A stretch of 43,802 nucleotides of DNA from Heterotrichella gracilis. Taxonomy: Eukaryota > Sar > Xanthophyceae > Tribonematales > Xanthonemataceae. Numbering within the stretch: the stretch's first letter is position 1; each line of letters begins with the position of its first letter. The stretch is from the NCBI GenBank assembly GCA_032358255.1, contig JAULBX010026763.1:1-43802 (forward strand), given 5' to 3'. Shown piece after piece: positions 1 through 11,276 of the stretch. A model generated the notes under the pieces. It had not been told where the DNA came from and ran no database searches. It saw only the letters and a list, made by a program, of their open reading frames with translations. A program made the translations under genes and the position numbers.

Positions 1-757
1 TTTACCGACCAGCCGCCAAGCGCGACTGGACCATGTGCTATTACCTGCTGTGCACCCAGCTTTTCACAGCTTTTGCAGCAACTTGTCACATTCTGCAGTG
101 CGAACATACAGTGGTACACTGCTTTTTACATTACTTAGCGTACAATTTTTTATATTACAATAACCAAGCCAAACCAGACAGAAAAAAATTCGACCGGGAG
201 GCCACGACCCCGTATTCCTAGAATAGGCCTAACGTGTAACGCGCCACATCACGTTGGACAAGGTCCCGGCAATAGGAGCCTCGTTCGGAAGCCTTCTGTT
301 GCGCTTTCAATGGGTCTCCCATGGTGGATCTAAATCACATAATTTAATTTCAGCAGAGGACTTTTTAGCTAGGTTCACCCTTTTCGGCAATAAAACATTT
401 TTTGAGTGACAGTCGGGTTTGGTAAGGGACATGGCGGAGGTTGCAATTGGTGCCACCAAGCAAACTAGTCACAACGCAAACCCTCAGCTGAAGTAGTTGG
501 TAGGGTCCTCAGGTCCACGAACCTATATATACCTATATACATGTCACCAGCGCAGGCCCCAGCTGTGCATACTCGCATTGCTTGCCCTTTCCCTGAGACA
601 CCTATCACCAAGCGCCACATGCGCCATCCAGAATGGAGCCGAGAGGGTATTGAAGCAATCGCCAAGCCTTAGCTAAGCTATAGCCGATTCCCCTCTCCCG
701 TCTGCCACCAGCCGCTGCCATGCAGCTAAGCAATTGCCACAATTGTTGTGGCAGGTG
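1..757. other. Intergenic, no gene seen
   Basis: Only short open frames occur on either strand and none shows family resemblance or paired splice sites. This is the 3' flank of the minus-strand HIT gene that ends at 758. Confidence 0.5.
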
Positions 758-3375
758 TCAACACCCCTGCTGGGTGGAGCTCAGCCCCACCCTCACGTCC
801 TCTAATAGTCGCTTCACCTGACTGGACGACAGGGGCACTGCGGGGACTGCACCATAGCACTGCAGAGCAGGGGGGTGCTGGGGTGAAAGGTATGGCCTTG
901 ATGGGATGGATGGGTGAAGGGTGTTGGTCATGAGAATGCTGCCCTGAAAGTGAAGGGCCACTAATACAGATACTGGAGACTGGTGTACTGTGCCTGAAAT
1001 TGTGAGATATTGCGCATAATTAGCACATGGGCAGGTTTGTGGCATTGCATTATATGGATAGCATGTGGAAAATGTTATAAATTATCTTTGAAGGGAGAAT
1101 TTTACTGATGACAATACTCTAGATGCAGAGATATCTCACCACCTTGCAGGTGCGACATTTACGATGCAAGAGGGGTTTTGTAGCAATTGGCGCATTAGCT
1201 TGCGTACAAAATGCAGTGCTGTCTACTTTTGTTATATGAGGCAGGCATCTGGGCTCTTTAACAAATTCAGCTTGATAGACTAACTTTTTAAAACGTTGTT
1301 CAAGTTGTTCTCTGACGCACAACCTGATTTGTCTTCTTAGTAAATGTGGGCAAAACAAAAGCATAGGCAACCGACTCTTCCCCTTGCTGTCGTACATATG
1401 TGCAATACATGTAATTAACTAACCCCCCGTACTGGCGATAAAGATTGGGCCCCATTAATGCTATAATTATTTTCTGCAAAGAGGCCCAACTGCTATCCCC
1501 AGTATGGCAACGTATGGTGCAAGGTGGCAGTGGTATACCACCGTCACGCAGCAGAACTGCTAGAGCAGATAGCAATTGCAACGAAAAGGAGGGTTCAGGG
1601 TTGAGAGATGCAGCAACGCGCTGACCCATATAAATAGGAATCTGCGTGGTAATGGTGACGAGTAGCGGTGACGAATATCCTAGGTGACATTGTGCTAAAA
1701 CACCGGGGCCTTGGTAACCAGGTAAGGCCTAGGTCACTCTCCAAGTCCTCGCCATTGATGTAAGTTCACCCATCTCCCCTGCACCCACCACCTATGCGGT
1801 ACTCACCGGTCCTGGCCATGATGGGTCGTCGCGATTGCGTGCGGTGACGTGGATGTGCAGCTGGGACACCTGCGGCAGCACAAACCCTTGCTTAGGGTTA
1901 CACCACACAATCCTCAACTCCTTTAGGGTTGAGATGGCACAAAAGCTTCCTTGAATTAAACCAGGCAACCCGTCCTAGCAGGGTATAAACCCATATAACC
2001 CTTCAACAGGGCCACATCTCCACTATGTATAGCAAACACCATTGCGGGATCAGGAATAGATTGGAACAGGAGGATTTCACTACATCACAACATGCTGAAG
2101 TCAATCTACCTTCACTCAAGTCTGTACACAGTCCTGGCCACAGCCGATTGGATAGTGCGGTCAGGACTGAACAAACCCATGATCAATACATCCGATACAG
2201 CAATGCCTGAATATCGTTCCCAGCAAACGTGGTGACAGCAAAGCTAGGAGCAAGGGTGGTGTAAAAGGGTCGATGTGGCCACGGACCACGTTGTCAATAG
2301 CAGCAATCTTGATATTGGAGGGTTCAGGTTGTACCCCAAACCCTACACCCTGAGCAGGGAGTGTACACCCTACACCCTACTCAGCGCTGACCACAAACTC
2401 TAAACAGTGACAGTACACCCTAAAACCTACTCCAGCCTTGACCACGCACCACGTTCCCGATGGTGGCTATGTTGATCTTGTAGGGCTTGAACAGGTCCTG
2501 CAGCAGCAACATTAGGTGTCAGGTACATGCATGCCGAATAATCCAACCCACGAGTTGGACCCAAACGGCTGCTGATTGCAGTTGTCAGATTTCATGACCC
2601 AAAACCATGTGGTACGCCCGATGCAATTGGCAATATGCAACCACCCAACACCATGTTACACCCCTTGTGATCCTTGCACCTCCCCAACTGCACCATCTTG
2701 GCAGCACTGGTCACCCTCTGCCCACATCACCATGAGCCCTAAACCCCTAATCACCCAACAATGAAACCCCCTTGCTACCCCCTTATGATCCCTGCACCTC
2801 CCTACCTGCACCACCTTGGCAGCACTGGTCACCTCTTGCCACATGACAGCCTGGTCCTCCCCTGACAAGTCAAACACCTCCCTTAGGTGGTTCTGCAGGA
2901 AGGGTACATGTAAATGAAATGATTGGCGATAGGGCAGGTATATTGCAAAAAAATGTTCCAAACATGGCGATTTCAAACACTTCCCTTAGGGTTCTACAGG
3001 GTTGAGGAGTTCAGTCAGTTGGTGTAAACTACATGCATTATGCAGCAATACAGCCAGATTAGCAGCAGGGAGGTCAATATCAGTGCGCGTTATATTATGA
3101 AAGCCTGCCGCCGTCGTATTCTCAAGTACGGCCCTTGATGACAAATAGCCGTGGGCCTACTAAGGCGCCACCATTTCACATGGCACATGCCCGCCAAAAA
3201 CGCCAAGCATGCAAAACTCCCTCCGTTTTCGCCTTGCACCAGCACATAGCTGCCAGATACCCCTCTATTTTCCCGCCCCTATCACCCCACCCACCTTTCG
3301 CGGCACCAGCACCAGCCAGCACGGGTAATTGGCGTCGTCCATCAGCAGCACCTTGCACAGCTCAAGATCAACCAC
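758..3375 (-). CDS. HIT (histidine triad) family protein, 5' partial
   Basis: Five exons on the minus strand, in transcript order: 3375-3295, 2892-2806, 2497-2450, 1869-1807 and 859-758 (stop TGA). All are flanked by AG and GT and every junction is phase 0. The 126 joined residues read like the small bacterial/plastid-type HIT proteins: a first strand containing KVLLMDDANYP and LVLVPRK, a helix LREVFDLSGEDQAVMWQE, then KINIATIGNV, the catalytic QLHIHVTAR, RDDPSWPGP and a C-terminal helix with SSSQVKRLLEDV. In this subgroup the motif is H-x-H-V followed by A-R rather than a full third His. HIT proteins are nucleotide hydrolases or transferases; the substrate here is unknown. The first exon, with the start codon and the usual N-terminal strand, was not found between 3376 and about 5000. 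Copies of exons 2 and 3 lie in the introns. The family call is firm; the 5' end is incomplete. Confidence 0.8.
2272..2318 (-). repeat. Intronic echo of HIT exon 3 with its donor
   Basis: This is a diverged copy of 2441-2484. It still reads IKIAAIDNVVRG against INIATIGNVVRG across the exon end and donor. It lies in the intron that follows the true exon. Confidence 0.65.
2661..2735 (-). repeat. Intronic echo of HIT exon 2, donor destroyed
   Basis: A copy of about 2779-2850, covering the end of exon 2 and the start of its intron. The donor GTAGGG has become TTGGGG and the frame is shifted, so this copy should not be spliced. Confidence 0.7.
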
Positions 3376-6300
3376 CTGCACGCAAGAAGCATTACGCCTT
3401 GTGAAAACTCGCCCTAAAGCTATTCACTACGATTCTTGATGTCTTTTTCTTCTGGGATTTATTTATACAATATTTTGTTTCTTTAGCACAGTGTTCGGCC
3501 CACGTTGGTATACTTTTATATAATAACAGTGCACATGATTTTGGGTTCGCACCCTTGCGCCCGGTTTCTCGAAATTTCTACTTCAAGATAGATGCAGCCA
3601 ATATTGCTGCAGAGTAATGGACAGAGTAATTTTATTGACATACATAAGAAACGTATCAGTATCTTTGCAGCAAACGTGGAGCTTTTATGGGCTCACTACA
3701 TTCATGGTTGTTTGAGTAACGAGGCACTGATTTGCAACAGTTTACTGGGCCCAGGTTTAGGGTTTAGGGTTGGACTTCCTCTTGACTGTCTCAAGAGACA
3801 TATAATAACGTAATAACTATTTTGGGGACATACTGCTGATTATCTACAGCAATCAAAAGTACATATAAACAGGCTATGCTGTTTATTTGGGCAATGTATG
3901 TATGAATACAAGGCCTGCCAAGGCAGAGCTAGGTGAGCCAGATGTGGAAGAGTGCCTGCTGGTTTCAAGTCTGGCAGCATTGCTGGAATGCAGCCATGTT
4001 TTGGGGGTTACCCTACCTCATGCTTGCCTTGCGCCAGCTCCTCCCACAATTTGAAATCGGTATCCGCCCTGCCGAGCATCCCTGGGGCTGTTGTTTCACC
4101 AGGTTCAGCCATGCCAGGAGTTTGAGTGAGGGTAGCTCGTCCCCGGGGTGGAGGTGGGGCGGTCGGTGATGGCACCCAGGGAGTGTGGGTGTGGCTGTGA
4201 CTGTGACTTTGAGATCAGGTGTACTGGCAGGGGTGCATTTGCACACCGCGGTGCACCGCTCTCTGGCTACTTCCTTGCACGTGGGGTGGAAACTTTGGTT
4301 TTGGCTGATGCTGGCGGGAATGCGTGCTGCGGCAATACCTGGATGGGTCGAGAGGCCCGGGGCAAATTTAAATGAATTTTCATGGCAAGGGGGTGCAGCT
4401 GTTCAGTTGGTTGATGGGTAGGTGGGTGCTGGGTAATACTGAGTGCATTGCATGCTGACATATTGTTCAGCGCAGGCACCACCTTTTGAAATTGTGCACA
4501 CCAACAGGCCGACACTCAACGTTCATAGCAGACATGAAGAATTTGGGCAATAATGGTTCAGCGGGGCGTTGAAGGGCCACAGCAGACATGATGCACATCC
4601 AGGTGACCGATGCATGCATGAGGGTTGAATGCATCAGTCGCACATCAAGCTTCACCAGCGCCTCAGTAACAGGGCATCAGACGACTTTGTGGTAGGTATA
4701 TTCGAAGCGTGCTGGACAAGGAGGAGGTGTTTAGTACTGCTTGTAAAGCTGCAGTAAAGGGGACTGCAGCGTAAAGGGCGGCTTTTACTAGAGCATAATA
4801 GCTTTCGGAAAAAACTCCGACACTTCATCAATTGAGTATCTTGCGTATCACCAGCTGAAAGGCAAACCACTCCAATATTATTACGATATTTTGGGCAAAG
4901 GCACAGACTTCAACTCCCGCTCTGTTTGTCACCGTGTTAAAAGCTGGTGACCAGGTGTGCCTTGTCAAAGTGCCCCTCATCCTGTCGAGCACTGCAGTTT
5001 CGACAAGCTCTTCACTTTCGGCGTTTCAAGGTAGGTTAATGGGATACTCTGAAGGTCTACCTAGGTGGATTACACTGGTAACCGGTCCATCCGGGCCAAC
5101 GATGCCGGCCAAGTGCATTGATTGACCCAATTGCAATGCATGCATATGCATCCAATGCATATGCGACGTGCCCAGCTGTCGTCGGAAAACACTTCGCCAG
5201 CTCACTCGCACTCTTGGAAGCATGGGATTGCAAGTACATACCTACATAACGGGCAACAACACCTTCTTAATTTGACAGCCGCGGTGTAGTTTTGAAGATT
5301 GTGGTTCCGGAACTGTGGTTTTCGGCACGCCACATAGAGCCATCCGTGCAGCGTGTTGAGCGTGTCAACAATACTTGATACAAAAAGGACTATGCCCATC
5401 TTTCTAGAAGCCACTCCCCGTCTCTGACCACCACTCTCTTGCCTCCCACTGGTGGCTACTCCATCATGTTGGTACTCAATGGCAGGCATCCCACTCACTC
5501 TGTGCAGTGTGCAGCCCCCAGGTGACGACACACCACCATGGAGTCCGTGTCTTGCACCAGTTCACTGGCAGTTGTATCACGGGCAGCACCACCAGCCCGA
5601 CCCAACCACCAGAATGGATGCCTACAAGGCACAAGGCACAGAGTGTCAGCTTCCACCACCCAGTCTGGGGGGGCAGCATCGATGCGTGCGAGGTAGGTGG
5701 CCTCCACTGGTGGGACTTGCTACTGTGTGTGTAAAATCTGTATGTGTGCAGCGTCCGCCATCCTGTATTGTTCACACCGCCACACATCTATCCATGCCAA
5801 CTGGCGGGTGTGTGGGTGGATGGCACATACTTGCTTTTACATACCAGCTCGTGCTGATCCCAGAAGACTGTCTACAAGGGTTTGCTCCTTCTGTACACCT
5901 GAAATTGCCCCTAGCTTATGTGTTTTTTATGACTGTTTTTCCTGTGCACTGCAGGCGGCAAATGTGGGGTGGGCTCGGTGCTGCACAGGCGCCACGTAGA
6001 GGTGTGTCAAACTTTCCTGATTCAGAGCAGGCCAAGTACCCACGATCTGCACCAAAATTAGCCAGATGCCGCACCGTGTAGCCAACCTTTATTGGAAACC
6101 CTTTCCATGTAGTTTACTGAACCGCAAATTTCCTGTTGCTCAACTCGCAAGTGAATCTTTCAATCCTCACCATGAGAAATATTTCCATGTGGACATAGCG
6201 GTGGACATAGTCATCATAGGTTTTCCATGCTGAAACTCCAAATGTCCTCTTAGAATCCCGATCACCTGGCAAGATCCCTAAATGCGCCCATGGTGTGCAG

Positions 6301-6614
6301 GCGGGATGGCGATGTGTGCGGGGCAGGCACCAGGGACTAACAACGGGCCAAAGCAGGAGGCGCAGGTGTGTTACCGTACAATGAATATTGATGTGCACAC
6401 TTCAAGGGTAGAGGGGGCAAAGGGGGTGGGTAAGCCAAGTGCCACATGGGCTGAGCTGACCCAGCAGGACCTGAAGTTTGCGGAAGGTCAATTGATCATA
6501 TAAACATGGCTTCAGGCAGTGCTTTGTGAGCTGTTGACTGATTCTTTTTGTTGTCTTACCTTGCCCCAAGAACAATTGTCTTTGAATGCACACCCCTCCC
6601 CCGACTCTGTGCAG
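3376..6614. other. Intergenic / 5' flanks of the divergent HIT and USP genes
   Basis: No gene could be supported. The missing first exons of the minus-strand HIT gene and the plus-strand USP gene should lie somewhere here. A TTTAGGG-type doublet sits at 3754-3770. Minus-strand peptides around 5640-5720 (PPDWVVEADTL) look mildly coding-like but could not be tied to a family or to splice phases. Confidence 0.4.
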
Positions 6615-6640
6615 ACCTCTTACAAGCGCCTCCTCATATC
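6615..6640 (+). repeat. Echo of USP exon start (short)
   Basis: TGTGCAG followed by ACCTCTTACAAGCGCCTCCT resembles the true exon start at 7014 (TSSLSYQHLLL). This is the most diverged of three copies of the same acceptor region. Confidence 0.45.
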
Positions 6641-6728
6641 CACTATTATTTTATTTTAATGTATATGTAACTTATGTGAAAATATCCGTTGCGTTTTCCC
6701 CCTTTTCATGGAAGGTTTACTCATAATC

Positions 6729-6808
6729 GGTTAACCCACTTTAGAAATCAAGATTTCTCTTCATAGTGGGTTAACCCACTGTAAAAATCAAGATTTCTTT
6801 TTAAGTTC
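6729..6808 (+). repeat. Two-unit tandem repeat, about 41 bp
   Basis: Two near-identical units each begin GGTTAACCCACT and continue with an A-rich AATCAAGATTTCT segment. They lie in the block upstream of the USP exon that is itself duplicated. Confidence 0.7.
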
Positions 6809-6912
6809 CAAAATTTAAATCCGCCCCTCCCCCTTCTCCCCCTGTGCAGACCTCCACCGTGAGCTACCAGCACCTCCTGCTGGCTATTCTGGGTGACAAC
6901 CCCTTTTCGTGA
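6806..6912 (+). repeat. Echo of USP acceptor and exon start
   Basis: Copy of about 6970-7075. It carries the preceding pyrimidine tract, the TGTGCAG acceptor and the first 18 codons (SYQHLLLAILGDNP), then diverges and reaches a TGA stop at 6910-6912. If its acceptor were used, the product would be truncated. Confidence 0.75.
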
Positions 6913-7013
6913 AAGGCTTACTGTACTTCTCTTCATGGAGCCCACTTTTGTTCAAATTATTCTATATATTCCAAAATTTTTATCCGTCCCTCTCACCCCC
7001 CCCTGTTGTGCAG

Positions 7014-8785
7014 ACCTCCTCCCTGAGCTACCAGCATCTCCTGCTGGCCATCCTGGACGACAACCCCTACCTAGGCGACGGCTCCAAGCAAGCCTGCGCC
7101 ACCGCTGCCACCCTGGCCGTTGCCAACACCAGCCAGCTGACGGTGCTACTGGTGGATGAGGCGGCTGAGGTGGAGCAGCGCATGCAGCAGCTGGAGACAA
7201 TATCATGGTGCGTGTGGGTGCAAACAGTCCTACCTAGATGCAAAATGGTTACCCATTTTGCTGTTAAATACCACCTTCCCATTTTAAATTCATTTGTGGA
7301 TGAGGCGGCTGAGGTGGAGCCATACGCGCATACAGCAGCTGGAGACGATATCGTGCTGCTGGTGCCTGCGTGCAAGCGACCCTACCTAGGGCGTCCATTT
7401 TGATTTTTGATTCCATGCGTATTATTCCTAATACCATTTGTATCCACTTTAATTTCGAGTTTACTTGGGAAGGGTTTGGGGACCAAGGCTTGCTTGGCAT
7501 GGGGGGCGTCAACCCACCCAATAAGAATATGCGCGCACCCTGCAAATACATATGGTCCACAAACATACACGCACACACACACCGCATTTGGGCTAGTCCT
7601 TGCACCTGTGTGCGGTGCGAGCACCTGAAGCAGCAGGGTTGCCAGGACTTCACGTTCCTTGAGAAGGGTTTAGGGTGTGGGATTTGGGTTTTGGGTTTTG
7701 TCTGGCCCAAGTGAACGGGGGCATGGCCACCTATCCACCCAACCCCCACCCAACCAGCATGCAATGCACATACACACCCACAAGCACCCACCCTGCACTG
7801 TGTATCCATATACACCCAATGAGCACGCACGCACACCCTGCACCCATGCTGCACCCTCCCCCCCGCACGTTCACCATGGACGCAACGTGTTGACCTTTGT
7901 ACAAGTGTGTGGCGCAGGCATCTAAAGCAGCAGGGTTGCCAGGACTTCAAGTTTTTTGAAAAGAGCGGGGACCACACCAAGGGACAGGGGTCGGTGGTGG
8001 TAGGTGAGTGCGCAAGACTGGACGGGTGGGGTGGGTGGGGTTTAGGAATGACCACGCAATGTTGGGGAGCGGGGGGTGCGGGGGGGAGTACAAAAAGCAA
8101 ATCGAGCGGGGACCACACCAAGGTGCACGGGTCGGTGGTGGTAGGTGGGTGTGCAAAATATAAGTGCGCAGGGATCATTGTGGCAGGCGGTGCTTGCATA
8201 CTGCCCACATCACATGCGCCAATGCCCGTATCACATGTACCCTGCCACAGTAGCATGTGTCCGCGGAGCATTGCTGGACGCACATTGTGAACTGTTTGTG
8301 CGTGTGGTGTTGCCGGCATCCAAACTGCTATAACAGCCCCTGGTTTCCTGCGCGTGCTTGGCAACCCTTGCTGCACAGGCACTCATGCCTGAACATGCGC
8401 GCCATTTACATGTACTCTTGCATCACAGGCCGGGGTGCCCACCCGCAAGTGAAACGGCGGATGCAGTAGGGGCACACCCGTTGATCACAGTCGAGACACC
8501 GAACGACCTAGCTCAATCTTAAACCCCAAACCCTGATAAACGCCCTTCATAGACTGGGTTTCAGATTTTGTATTAGGGTAATAATTAATTTGTGGTAAAT
8601 AATAACTTTTTGTTTTATTTCTTGGGAAATGGGCTAAAAACATCTGAGTTCCACACGCAGGTGATGCAGCGGATGAGGTGGACGCGGACCTGGTCATCCT
8701 GTCCAGCTCAGCGGTGCATGACAAGCTGGTGGATGCAAACCTGCTGGCCGAGTTTGTGCCCTGCCCCGTGCTGCTGCTGCCGTGA
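7014..8785 (+). CDS. Universal stress protein-like (USP/UspA fold), 5' partial
   Basis: Three exons: 7014-7207, 7918-8003 and 8661-8785 (stop TGA). Junction phases agree (phase 2, then phase 1) and all sites are GT-AG. The N-terminal exon reads LSYQHLLLAILDDNPYLGDG, then a helix rich in Ala, then LTVLLVDEAAEVEQRMQQLE. The middle exon gives WHLKQQGCQDFKFFEKSGDH and GSVVVG. The last gives DADLVILSSSAVHDKLVDAN and ends AEFVPCPVLLLP. This matches a plant and algal USP-like class with an alpha/beta Rossmann-type fold. The glycine-rich ATP loop of ATP-binding USPs is not visible, so it is probably a non-ATP-binding member. A first exon with ATG is expected upstream but was not identified. Five intronic echoes surround the exons. 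A TGTAA at 9603-9607 may be its poly(A) signal. Confidence 0.75.
7296..7400 (+). repeat. Echo of USP exon 1 end plus intron start
   Basis: Copy of about 7153-7255. It repeats GTGGATGAGGCGGCTGAGG and the QQLE codons, and carries on into intron sequence including CCTACCTAG. The duplication therefore spans the exon-intron boundary. Confidence 0.8.
7610..7672 (+). repeat. Echo of USP exon 2 start, acceptor altered
   Basis: Copy of about 7908-7968 that still reads HLKQQGCQDFTFLEK. The acceptor GCAG has become GCGAG and the copy breaks off into GGTTTAGGGTG. Confidence 0.8.
8098..8160 (+). repeat. Echo of USP exon 2 end with donor
   Basis: Copy of about 7970-8025. It repeats SGDHTK..GSVVVG and keeps a donor-like GTGGGT after VVVG. 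Confidence 0.8.
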
Positions 8786-11276
8786 AGTGAGGTGATTGTT
8801 GCCAGCAGCGGGGAGGGGGAGGTGTTGGTAGACAGCTGGCAGGGGAGGTAATACAGCAGCTGGCAATGAGTAGGTGGTTGCCGGGTGCGCTGGATTGTGC
8901 TTCTGGTGCTGCGAAGTGGCGACGGCCAAGGCCCTTGATGGAGTTCTCCTTGCCACTGGCCCAGCAACAATGGATGGGAAATGGTTCTGCTGGCAGGAGG
9001 GTCGGACATTTTCGCCCCACCCTTGTGGGCACCCCACCCTTGGTGCTGTCCACCTGGGTGGCCATGGTGGGCTGCGGGGCTGAGCTGAGCTGGCAGCTGG
9101 CAGCGGAGTAGGTGGCAGGGCGTGCGTTTGTGCGGTTACGCTTTTGCCACCAAGGTGCTGTGGATACAGATGCTGTTTGGAATGGGAGTGGGAGTTTTGA
9201 CAGTTGACAGGCTGGCTACAGAGTAGGTGGACATCCAAGCAAGCATCTCCTGGCAACACGTTTTGAACATGTATTGCAGTTTTATGCAGCCGGTAGTGGG
9301 TGCCAGGTGGTAGCATTGCGTAGAGCCACATGATGTCAACAGCTCCAGAGTCATTGCCACCACTTGCAAGGGGACTTGATTACGGTTTTGCATTTCAGCA
9401 ACAGGTGCATTTCACCACTGCAGTTGGTTTGCAGTTGTTTTTGGTGTTGTCATGTTTGGGACGGACATGTTTGTGCAGTTGCCATGTCTCTAGGCGCAAG
9501 GGTTCCAGCGTATGTACATGTATGCTTCACTGCAGCCCAATAATAAATCAGGATGATAATAAATAGTTTGCAAAGTAACTTGGTGGTATTGCAAAAGCAC
9601 TGTGTAAATTCCTGTCTACTTAGTCCACTTGAACGTTGCCCAATAGCGGCGCATACCTGACAACTGAGATGCATGGCGAGCGATGCCTTGCCCTGACTAC
9701 AGGTTGCGTAACAGTACTGCACGTGGTGCACCAGGCCATGGGCTCGGCTGGGCATCACTTGGCACCGCCGTTGCTTGCCGTTTATCAAATTTTGCTCTTT
9801 CAAAGAACGATTCAAGCTGGAATTTGATGCTACGTGTTACTGCTTGAATGCTAAGGTTGGACTGGCAGTGCTACCTGGTTCAACGAGGTCAGTGCTACCA
9901 GGGGCCCTGTGACACTGCCGGGGGCCGGGCAGTCGTGGCACGGCCCTGCGGGCAATGCCACAGAGAAACGGATTCTCTGTGGGGGAGAACCCTTACTTAG
10001 GGTTTCTCATAGTCTAGTGACAGATCTGGCCACTACAATTGTCCAGAGGGAGTTCACACTCTATACAGTGTCTATGACACAAGAAACAACCAGGTTTTGA
10101 CAAAACGAAAGTGGGTTTCGATAGGTTGTTGGTGTTCCTTGCACGGTTTGGGCAAACTTGAGAGCATGCATGAGTGCGAGTTTGAAATCCACGTTGAGCA
10201 ACGAAGTTAGCGAAGGTTGCCATACTCAAACAGCCAGTACTCTCTCCTAAAGATTTCGAGCAAATACAGTACCTGGGTTGGTACAGCTGCTCGAGTGTCC
10301 TGTGCAGAGGCTGCGGGACAAGAAAGGAGGCCAACCTCAGGATCTTCCGTGAAGAATGGTACCTCGGGCAACGACCTCCCTTCTGGACTTGCTTATGCAG
10401 CAAAGAACCGGCGGTCAGGAAGGAGTACGGTGAGAGTGGTTACTTAGCACCCAATATAGTCATCTTGGCTTCTAAGCTGCGGAGTATACTATACGTATTT
10501 TGGGTCAAGTGCGGTGCACTAACGGCATGCATGCATTGTGAAAACACCGGGGAAAACTCTTGGTAGCCGTGCAAGAGGCGTCTTGATAGAAAATCATGAA
10601 GTTGTATAGTAGCACTCTGACGCCTTTGAGTCTAGTACGTTTGTGTATTTTTTGCACCCTCACCTAGCCTGAGTACCACAGCTGCAAAAGTTTGCAACGA
10701 TGTTTTCCTGCAAGGAAGCTTTTTTCCAGTTTCAACGCAAAATGAGAGTATGAAACAATGTTCGAAACACAGTCTTCAGAAGTTGTCCACTGTAGACGTG
10801 TGACAGTCACTTTCTTCAAAGATTCAGGGGAATCACATTATATACAAACGCTGGCAATCTGTCTAGTTCCCTGTGCAACCTGTTTCAGGCCGCAACTTGT
10901 TTCAGACCTGTTTCAGGTATGCAGCTATTACGTAGTTGAGATGCGCAAATTAGAACTTGTGTAAATTTGCCTCTATCACAATTTTATCACCCTCCCTGTC
11001 ACCACCCCCTCCACATCGATGATATCGATGATATCACGTTTGCTTGTCCCGCCATCTCAACCAGCTTCTGTAAAGTTACCCACGATCCTCGCATATATGA
11101 AAGTTACCCACGATCCTTGCCTATATAACCGTACAGGTTGTTGCCACCTTGCCTCCTTTCACTCACATTGGTCACGGCTAAATAACCCACTCTCAAACCC
11201 CTCCCCAGATTCTGCCTGCCCCGTCACCTCAACCAGCCCATCTCCTTCCACACCACCCCATACTGCTACTGCGCAG
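8786..11276. other. Intergenic, no gene supported
   Basis: This is the 3' flank of the USP gene and the presumed 5' part of the gene ending at 13749. Open frames of up to 207 codons exist on the minus strand at 8694-9331, but they have no family signal and overlap the USP terminal exon. The upstream exons of the next gene could not be placed. Confidence 0.35.

Noticed and set aside
3592-4421. Search for the missing first HIT exon
   Set aside because: A minus-strand stretch near 4020-4060 (FKLWEELAQGKHE) has a donor-like end, but it does not resemble a HIT N-terminus and gave no ATG.
5452-6081. 209-codon plus-strand frame
   Set aside because: Cys, Trp and His-rich with no recognisable motif, overlapped by equally long frames on the other strand. 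No splice partners were found.
7264-8382. 372-codon minus-strand open frame
   Set aside because: It runs across the USP gene's introns and exon 2 in antisense, is rich in Pro/His from GT-rich intron sequence and has no family signal. The plus-strand exons explain the region.
10014-10447. Overlapping plus and minus frames near 10014-10447
   Set aside because: No motif on either strand, and they could not be phased with the exon at 11277.
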